A DNA stretch of 39,178 bases from an uncultured Caulobacterales bacterium (lineage in GTDB: Bacteria > Pseudomonadota > Alphaproteobacteria > Caulobacterales > Maricaulaceae), in assembly GCA_938003545.1 (NCBI GenBank), contig CALKXY010000005.1:1-39178 (forward strand), in the 5' to 3' direction. The notes under the pieces are model-generated. The model saw only the letters and a list, made by a program, of their open reading frames with translations. It was not told where the DNA came from and made no database searches. The position numbers and the translations under genes were made by a program. This document shows positions 34,167 through 39,178 of this stretch, piece by piece. The stretch's first letter is position 1. Each line of letters opens with the position of its first letter.

Positions 34167-34672
34167 GATTTTCGCGCTTTCTTACGTCTTCGACCATTCC
34201 ACGCAAAACGATATCCATTCCATCCGCAGATTCCGCTGATTAAGGTGACGAGCGTGACGACTATGTATTTTTCTAAATCAGTAATTGGGACGACTTGAAG
34301 ATAGGGCATTGTTGCCGCGTCTCTCACCAATATAATCACGCAAATAATGCCGCCCGTTAATCCGCCAAGGCCTGCCGCTGTTTTATGGTTCAAGATATTT
34401 GTCTCTTTTAGTATCATCCAAATTGGAAAACTAATCCCGCCGGCCAGGATAAAGACACTAATGACGCTAACGGCGCTCAAGATCGAGAAGGCTAAGCACA
34501 TGAAGAGGAGCTCTTTTATTGGCAGGCTGCCTGCCATAAATATGAAAAAAGTGACAAGGCTAAGTGCGATAATAATCCAAAGCGTTCCGATAGCTGCGCA
34601 GAGAAAATCTAAAAACCGAGGTTGATCTTCACGGATATATTTTCCTTGGTCGAATGTTTTTGTTTCAGTCAT
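34163..34672 (-). CDS. Unrecognised four-helix membrane protein
   Basis: A 169-aa protein with four predicted transmembrane helices (about residues 22-48, 53-85, 100-116 and 133-152), a polar N-terminus and a very basic C-terminus (WNGRRRKKARKS). I see no family motif. It overlaps the SRPBCC-like membrane gene by 4 bases (ATGA), giving a two-gene cassette on the minus strand between the TIGR01777 gene and rmuC. It may form a complex with its partner. No function can be given. Confidence 0.68.
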   Translation of the reverse strand: MTETKTFDQGKYIREDQPRFLDFLCAAIGTLWIIIALSLVTFFIFMAGSLPIKELLFMCLAFSILSAVSVISVFILAGGISFPIWMILKETNILNHKTAAGLGGLTGGIICVIILVRDAATMPYLQVVPITDLEKYIVVTLVTLISGICGWNGYRFAWNGRRRKKARKS

Positions 34673-34719
34673 TTTTATCGATTCAGAAAATATGCATTGT
34701 GGGTGTGTTTAAACATGTC

Positions 34720-36216
34720 TCACCCATGCGCTAAACGCTGGGCCTTTAAACGGGGGTTAATTTTTTGCGCCCGCAAATGGCTCATCATCGCGGGGCCGAT
34801 GTCCGGGTCTAGGAAGGTGAAGCCGCTTGCGAGGGTTTTTCGTGGCAAAATATTCTGATCCGCCAAGAGGATTTCTTTGCCTAACCCGCCCATTAAGCCG
34901 ATCAAGGTTTTGGGTATTCGCATAAGAGTGGGGCGGTGAAGGGCTTTTGCAACGGTGCGGGTGAAGACAAGGTTTGTTACGGGCGTTGGAGCTGTACCGT
35001 TCACAGGGCCGTTGATTTGCGGAGTATGCGCTGCGAATTGGATCATTCGCACAAGGTCATCACGCGTGATCCAACTCATCATGATATCGCCGCGCCCAAA
35101 CGTTGCGCCGCCTCCAAGTTCTGTTGGAATGAGAAGCTGTGCCAATGCGCCGCCATCCCGGTCAAGCACCATACCGATGCGTAATGCGACAATGCGTATG
35201 ACGGGTGTCTTGAGCTTTTCAGCCTCAGTTTCCCAATCTTGGCATAGGGTTTGGGCAAAACTTCCGTCGTTTTTTATCGCCGCATATTCATCCATGACAC
35301 CTTTTGGCGTGACGCCATAGACACCGATGGCACTGCCGTTGATGAGAACGTCTGGCGTATGGTGAAGTCTTTTAAATAATTGACCTAAATTACGCGTCGT
35401 TTCTAAACGGCTACGTCTAAATTCAGCTTTACGTTTTGCTGTCCAAAGTCCTTGCGCCAAAGCCTCACCTGCAAAATTCACAACCGTATCTATGCGTGTA
35501 TCTGCCGTAATTTGGTTTAGGTCTGTGATGAGTGTGACAGGGGCAGGAAGGTTTGCCGTGACCGCATTTCGTGTCAGGACAATGACGCGATGACCGCCCG
35601 CCTGTAAGGTTGCGATCAAGCGGCGTCCGATAAATCCGGTGCCGCCCGTAATCAGCCATGTTTTCTGCGCGCCTGGCATGAGCAGGGTTGTAGCTTTGCG
35701 GCGTGGTAAGCGTGGTAAGCGCAGGGCGGCATGAAAGTCTCGTACAGCGAAAACCATGACTGCGGCGGCGCTCATCAATAACATCACGCTCCACCACCCG
35801 TACCAAATGGGTGTAAGTCCCGTTGGTAATTTGCCCCAGCCGTAGAGAACGGGGATGAGCAAGGCTAAGACAACGCCATAATTGGCAGTCATTAGCGTAT
35901 GTAATAGCCGTTCAGTTGTCGGGAGTTTCCGCGTTAAATCCTCTTCTGCGAAATCTTTTAACGTTACGCCGACTTCCGCGATGAGGAGGGCGATGAGGCC
36001 GAAAGCAACGAGGCCGCCGGGTTGAAATATCGCTAACACGCCAAAGGCAATACCATATGCAACATTGCGAATGGCGTGGAGCTTCAACTCTCCCGCTTGG
36101 CTCTGTCGCCATGCTAACCGTTCCGTCAGCTCGTGATGATAAAGCGTGTCTAGTGCGCCCATTGCGATCTGAATGGCGATGAACGTCCAGAGAAGCAGTG
36201 TGATAGTTGGAGTCAT
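34720..36216 (-). CDS. TIGR01777-family NAD-dependent epimerase fused to a membrane domain
   Basis: A 498-aa fusion. Residues 1-160 contain four to five hydrophobic helices. The rest is a Rossmann-fold protein of the TIGR01777 (SDR39U1/YfcH-like) group: ITGGTGFIGRRLI at 189-201, NFAGEALAQGLWT, RRSRLETTRNL, NGSAIGVYGV and the C-terminal block PKTLIGLMGGLGKEILL followed by ILPRKTLASGFTF. Most relatives are soluble and about 300 aa, so the membrane part is the unusual feature. It overlaps the DUF4166 gene by 4 bases. Substrate unknown; the nucleotide-binding call is firm. Confidence 0.9.
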   Translation of the reverse strand: MTPTITLLLWTFIAIQIAMGALDTLYHHELTERLAWRQSQAGELKLHAIRNVAYGIAFGVLAIFQPGGLVAFGLIALLIAEVGVTLKDFAEEDLTRKLPTTERLLHTLMTANYGVVLALLIPVLYGWGKLPTGLTPIWYGWWSVMLLMSAAAVMVFAVRDFHAALRLPRLPRRKATTLLMPGAQKTWLITGGTGFIGRRLIATLQAGGHRVIVLTRNAVTANLPAPVTLITDLNQITADTRIDTVVNFAGEALAQGLWTAKRKAEFRRSRLETTRNLGQLFKRLHHTPDVLINGSAIGVYGVTPKGVMDEYAAIKNDGSFAQTLCQDWETEAEKLKTPVIRIVALRIGMVLDRDGGALAQLLIPTELGGGATFGRGDIMMSWITRDDLVRMIQFAAHTPQINGPVNGTAPTPVTNLVFTRTVAKALHRPTLMRIPKTLIGLMGGLGKEILLADQNILPRKTLASGFTFLDPDIGPAMMSHLRAQKINPRLKAQRLAHG

Positions 36217-36944
36217 TTTTTAACCTCCTGTGCCGGCGCGGCGGTGTCGTCCATAAAGCGAACACGTTGATCGATTAGTTTGCCGAACCATTTATGTTCA
36301 ATTTGCAGCGTAAAGGCGAAATGTCCGCCGCCGATTTCCTCATGTCCGGCGCGAAGCACATTTGGACCAAGCCAGTGCGGAAGGGTGAGGCGAAGTTTAC
36401 GGCGGCCGCGTAGGCCTATATCCCAGAAAATATCCTGCGCCCGAAAGACGAGTTCTTCGCCTTCGACACAGGGGATCAGGCTCATGCCGATGCCGCGTCC
36501 GATATGTTCTTCTATGCCTGTTGCTCCCGTAAAATGTTTCGCACTTTGGATGATTTGCGGGAAAGCGCGGTGCGTGTTTTGCCGCGCATATTGACGCATC
36601 CAAACTTGCGCCCCATCTGGGGCTTCTGTGACGGTAACAACCGCAGCCGCGCCCTCATTTTGTGTATCAAGGGGCAGGGGCGCGCCGACAACGCGCAAGG
36701 CCGTATTAATGATGCGGCCCCAGTGGTTGACGCGGTTAAATTCAACGTGTCCGCGATAGATAACAGCGTCTCCGATTGCTACGCGGCGTCCAAAACGCTG
36801 CCTCACAGCAATAGGAAGTTTGCTCCAATTCTCGTCTGTAAAGAGTTGGCGAAAACGGAGATCGCCAAGATGGGTTTGAGGTTGATGTTCAAGTGGCCGG
36901 GTATTGTCGTCCCACTGCGCGTCTTCAAATCGATAGGCGACCAT
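36213..36944 (-). CDS. DUF4166 domain-containing protein
   Basis: A 243-aa protein whose first part (FRQLFTDENWSKLPIAVRQRFG, residues 32-53) and last part (FWDIGLRGRRKLRLTLPHWLG and GGGHFAFTLQIEHKWFG) fit the DUF4166 family. No signal peptide or membrane helix is seen. It is often encoded beside TIGR01777 proteins, to which it is coupled here by a 4-base overlap. The biochemical role is unknown; a lipid or envelope-related role is a guess from its partner. The regulator gene precedes it by 33 bases. Confidence 0.85.
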   Translation of the reverse strand: MVAYRFEDAQWDDNTRPLEHQPQTHLGDLRFRQLFTDENWSKLPIAVRQRFGRRVAIGDAVIYRGHVEFNRVNHWGRIINTALRVVGAPLPLDTQNEGAAAVVTVTEAPDGAQVWMRQYARQNTHRAFPQIIQSAKHFTGATGIEEHIGRGIGMSLIPCVEGEELVFRAQDIFWDIGLRGRRKLRLTLPHWLGPNVLRAGHEEIGGGHFAFTLQIEHKWFGKLIDQRVRFMDDTAAPAQEVKK

Positions 36945-36977
36945 GATGTCGCTCCCTTATTCTCTTCGTCTAGTTCA

Positions 36978-37550
36978 CTACGTTTTGCGTCCCAAATTTA
37001 GAACTTTCACCACCGCATCTCCCATGGAGACAAGGCGCGAGAGTGTTGAGGAGGGAAGAGAGGACATCTTATTGTACCAACGGTCCATTGTGGCCGTGAA
37101 TTCGTGCATTTCGCGCAAGCGGCGAATTTGCTCATCTGTCACTTGATTATCGCCAGCGGCCGCTGCGAGGCAGTCTTCTAGGGTGGCTAAGGCGGGGTCA
37201 ATTTCGCGAGCTTTACGCGCCGCTGCGATATGACGGGCGACTTGCCAGACATCGATTTCTGCAACGAAATGATCACGGCGATCGCCAGGGATGGGATGCC
37301 GCCGCACGAGTTTAAACCCCAATAGTTCTTTCAAGCTATTGCTAACATTGCTGCGCGCGATACCCAGTTGTGTCTGAATGTCCTCGGCATTGAGCGGTTG
37401 CTCGCTGAGGTAAAGTAGTGCGTGAATTTGTGCTACGGTACGATTCACGCCCCACGTGCCGCCCAAATCGCCCCAATGTAAGACGAAGCGTTCAACGGCT
37501 TCAGGTAGCGGTATGGTTACAGTTTTTATTATATCTGTAGTTTCTGTCAT
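36978..37550 (-). CDS. GbsR/MarR-type transcriptional regulator
   Basis: A 190-aa winged helix regulator. The HTH lies at about residues 53-76 (LNAEDIQTQLGIARSNVSNSLKEL), followed by the wing VRRHPIPGDRRDHFVAE, as in GbsR-type members of the MarR superfamily. A helical C-terminal region (about 90-190) should form the dimer and perhaps bind an effector. It heads the minus-strand operon gbsR-DUF4166-TIGR01777. Its own start codon lies within a perfect palindrome and close to a near-consensus promoter, which points to autorepression. Confidence 0.9.
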   Translation of the reverse strand: MTETTDIIKTVTIPLPEAVERFVLHWGDLGGTWGVNRTVAQIHALLYLSEQPLNAEDIQTQLGIARSNVSNSLKELLGFKLVRRHPIPGDRRDHFVAEIDVWQVARHIAAARKAREIDPALATLEDCLAAAAGDNQVTDEQIRRLREMHEFTATMDRWYNKMSSLPSSTLSRLVSMGDAVVKVLNLGRKT

Positions 37551-37585
37551 AACAGAAATATGTGTAATAAAGGAAGAAATGTCAA
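37541..37585 (-). promoter_or_regulatory. Promoter and palindromic operator of the gbsR operon
   Basis: On the minus strand, -35 TTGACA (37580-37585) and -10 CATATT (37557-37562) are 17 bases apart, the ideal spacing. The expected start of transcription, about 7 bases after the -10, falls at 37549-37551, on the ATG itself. No Shine-Dalgarno is visible. A perfect palindrome (TTTCTGT, CATA, ACAGAAA; 37541-37558) covers the start codon and part of the -10. The message is therefore probably leaderless, and a dimer bound there would block initiation. Confidence 0.65.
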
Positions 37586-37703
37586 GAGAGAAATGAAGGT
37601 AAGGTTCGAAACTTAGATTTTTCAGGGAGGTCGTGGTCGCAGCAACTTTTCGTTAAGGCTATACCTTAGTTTGGCTTTCATTCTCATTGGCTACTCAACC
37701 TAT

Positions 37704-38585
37704 GTGAGTATACGTCAAAATATACGCAAAGGGGCCTGGGGGCTTTTTTTAGCAGGCTGCATTTCGGCTCCAGCATTATCTGCTGTTATCGATAGGCCGT
37801 TTTTCCGTGCCTCATCCATTGTTATCGTTTTTGGAGCGTCTGACTTCGAAGAAAATAGTGGCGTTGCGCCTGTTGTGTATGATTTTCATATCTTGGACGG
37901 GGCGACATCGGGGCAGGCTGCGCCTGATCTCATTAGCGCAGATGGCCGTACCATTAATTACAATACTCAGAGATATAATCCGATCCAAAGCGGCGAAGGC
38001 TCTGGTTGGGAATTTCAAGTCAATAACTCAACATTTGGCGGGGCGTTTCAATCGACAGCCCCCAATCAAACCCTTGATGCCAATGATAGCTACACAGCCT
38101 TTGGTTTGGACGACAGTACAGATGTCGACCTTCTGGGCGGCGGTGCACGCGCCTCGCGTTTCTTTGTTGCTTCAAATGTCCCCTTTGATATTTTTGGGCA
38201 AGCGTCCAACATCACTGCGACGGGTGATTTTAGTACAATGGACTATAGCAATATTCGCTATCGTCTTCGCTATCAGGTTTCGGGCGGCGGCGGTGCCAAT
38301 CGCTGGGGCCAGCAAGCCCAAGACCCTGCGCCAAGCGGCAACGGGGTCACCTATGGCCAAAATGGAACGCTTTTTACTTTGGACGGGTTATCCGGTTCCC
38401 CGGTGAAAGTCTTTCAGGGCGAGCAACGCACAGCACGTACACGTGGATCGATTATGGATCATGCTGTGAGTTTCCAGTCGCGTTATAGTTTGCGTGGATC
38501 AACGATCAGCGGAAATAATTATGATTTCTCGCAAGGTGTTGGCTCCCTCGCAGCAGATGTCACTTACACGATTTATACACCCTGA
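37704..38585 (+). CDS. Exported protein of unknown function
   Basis: I do not recognise this protein (293 aa from a GTG at 37704). It has a signal peptide: a basic start (SIRQNIRKG), a hydrophobic stretch and a likely cut after PALSA. The mature part is rich in Gly, Ser, Asn, Asp and Thr, has no cysteine and looks all-beta: VVYDFHILDG, NIRYRLRYQVSG, GTLFTLDGLSGSPVKVF, ending in VTYTIYTP. That style suits a surface or fimbria-like protein. The frame opens at a TTG at 37671, which adds 11 residues; no good Shine-Dalgarno supports either start. An ECF sigma factor gene follows after 185 bases. Confidence 0.65.
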   Translation: MSIRQNIRKGAWGLFLAGCISAPALSAVIDRPFFRASSIVIVFGASDFEENSGVAPVVYDFHILDGATSGQAAPDLISADGRTINYNTQRYNPIQSGEGSGWEFQVNNSTFGGAFQSTAPNQTLDANDSYTAFGLDDSTDVDLLGGGARASRFFVASNVPFDIFGQASNITATGDFSTMDYSNIRYRLRYQVSGGGGANRWGQQAQDPAPSGNGVTYGQNGTLFTLDGLSGSPVKVFQGEQRTARTRGSIMDHAVSFQSRYSLRGSTISGNNYDFSQGVGSLAADVTYTIYTP

Positions 38586-38652
38586 TCCAATGTCCTTGAA
38601 CGGAACTGATGCGGAATTGCGCGACCTGCAATCGAAACGTCGTCCATAACCG

Positions 38653-38693
38653 TAGGTAGTCTGTAAAAGATTGTTGAGACAATCTGACCCTAC
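38653..38693. promoter_or_regulatory. Stem-loop before the ECF sigma gene
   Basis: AGATTGT and ACAATCT pair perfectly around the loop TGAG (38668-38685), with outer GTAGG and CCTAC able to extend the structure. No T-run follows. It lies about 85 bases before the sigma factor start and could be an operator or leader structure. The rest of the 38586-38770 gap holds nothing I recognise. Confidence 0.35.
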
Positions 38694-38770
38694 ACTGGAT
38701 TTGGACGATGACATTGCACGCATACGCCCCTACACGATCATACACGCCTCGCCAAACAAGGAAGAGGGCT

Positions 38771-39178
38771 ATGACGACCAAACGGACGCAACGTGCGGGG
38801 AATTTTACCCCGTCTAAAAAGTCGATAAGCGCATCCAAGCGTGACGCGGCCTGGTTAGATTCAATCGCAAATAGACAAGACGCGCGTGCGCTTTCCGATT
38901 TATTCGAAATTTATGGACCAAAGCTCAAAGGCTGGTTGATGGCGCGCGGCGTCGGTAACGGGACCGCCGAAGATATTGTCCAAGACGTCATGATCAAAGT
39001 CTGGACCGGCGCGCATATGTTTGATCCTGCCAAAGCAAGCTTTGCGACATGGGTCTACCGTATGACGCGGAACAAATGGATCGATCACCAGCGTAAACAT
39101 GGCCGAATGGATGTGCGTGACCCAGAGCTGATGAAAGTCATTGCAGACGACGAAGTCCCTTCTGCCGAAGAACATTTC
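38771..39178 (+). CDS. RNA polymerase sigma factor, ECF/sigma-70 family (3' end outside window)
   Basis: The first 136 residues of an ECF-type sigma factor; the gene runs off the right edge with no stop. A basic N-terminal extension of about 25 residues precedes region 2: ALSDLFEIYGPKLKGWLMAR, then AEDIVQDVMIKVW (the core-binding DIVQDV helix) and FATWVYRMTRNKWIDHQRKH (-10 recognition). The end of the visible part, EVPSAEEHF, leads into the linker before region 4. Reading from the ATG at 38771 (GAGGG lies 3 bases upstream) gives an unbroken frame. An anti-sigma gene might follow outside the window. Confidence 0.92.
   Translation, partial: MTTKRTQRAGNFTPSKKSISASKRDAAWLDSIANRQDARALSDLFEIYGPKLKGWLMARGVGNGTAEDIVQDVMIKVWTGAHMFDPAKASFATWVYRMTRNKWIDHQRKHGRMDVRDPELMKVIADDEVPSAEEHF

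Overview
The window comes from an alphaproteobacterium. By eye the GC content is near 50%, and the gene set (a pilA-cpa type tad pilus locus, CtrA-like TTAA-N7-TTAA sites, an alphaproteobacterial-type SRP RNA, a dnaX-ebfC-recR cluster) fits a marine Caulobacterales/Maricaulales (Hyphomonadaceae-like) bacterium. The genus is inferred only weakly.

Layout. 1-890: a long stretch with no convincing gene but several perfect inverted repeats, ahead of nrdB (class Ia ribonucleotide reductase small subunit) and a tyrosine phosphatase gene. 2896-15944: the tad/cpa locus for a Flp-type adhesive pilus. On the minus strand lie two TadE-like pseudopilin genes and a stand-alone pilus N-domain protein. On the plus strand follow two Flp pilins, cpaA, cpaB, cpaC, cpaD, cpaE, cpaF, tadB and tadC, then a bidirectional terminator and the tadD-like TPR lipoprotein gene facing back. 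Three CtrA-like sites lie in this locus or at its edge, which suggests cell-cycle control of the pilus. 16118-23781: mixed metabolic and envelope genes (M17 aminopeptidase, acyltransferase-3 membrane protein, MarR regulator plus NlpC/P60 hydrolase, membrane cytochrome c, prephenate dehydratase, YHS protein, NudC, beta-barrel protein). 23880-31604: SRP RNA, BON-MscS channel, P450, dnaX, ebfC, gamma-glutamyltranspeptidase, recR. This looks like the widespread ffs-dnaX-ebfC-recR neighbourhood with mscS, P450 and ggt inserted. 31618-37550: a minus-strand series with a small conserved protein, rmuC, two coupled membrane proteins of unknown role, and a GbsR-type regulator, DUF4166 and TIGR01777 trio. 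37671-39178: an unrecognised exported protein, then an ECF sigma factor cut off by the window edge.

How the genes work together. The clearest system is the pilus machine: CpaA would process Flp and TadE-like pilins, CpaF would power TadB/TadC, CpaC with CpaD/TadD would form the outer-membrane exit, and CpaE would position it. The gbsR gene has a near-consensus promoter whose start point falls on the start codon. A perfect palindrome spans that same start codon, which suggests a nearly leaderless, self-repressed transcript. I found no CRISPR array, prophage, transposase or defence system, and nothing that I would call a new system outright. The least explained parts are the structured 1-690 region, the two-gene membrane cassette at 33201-34672 and the exported protein at 37704-38585.
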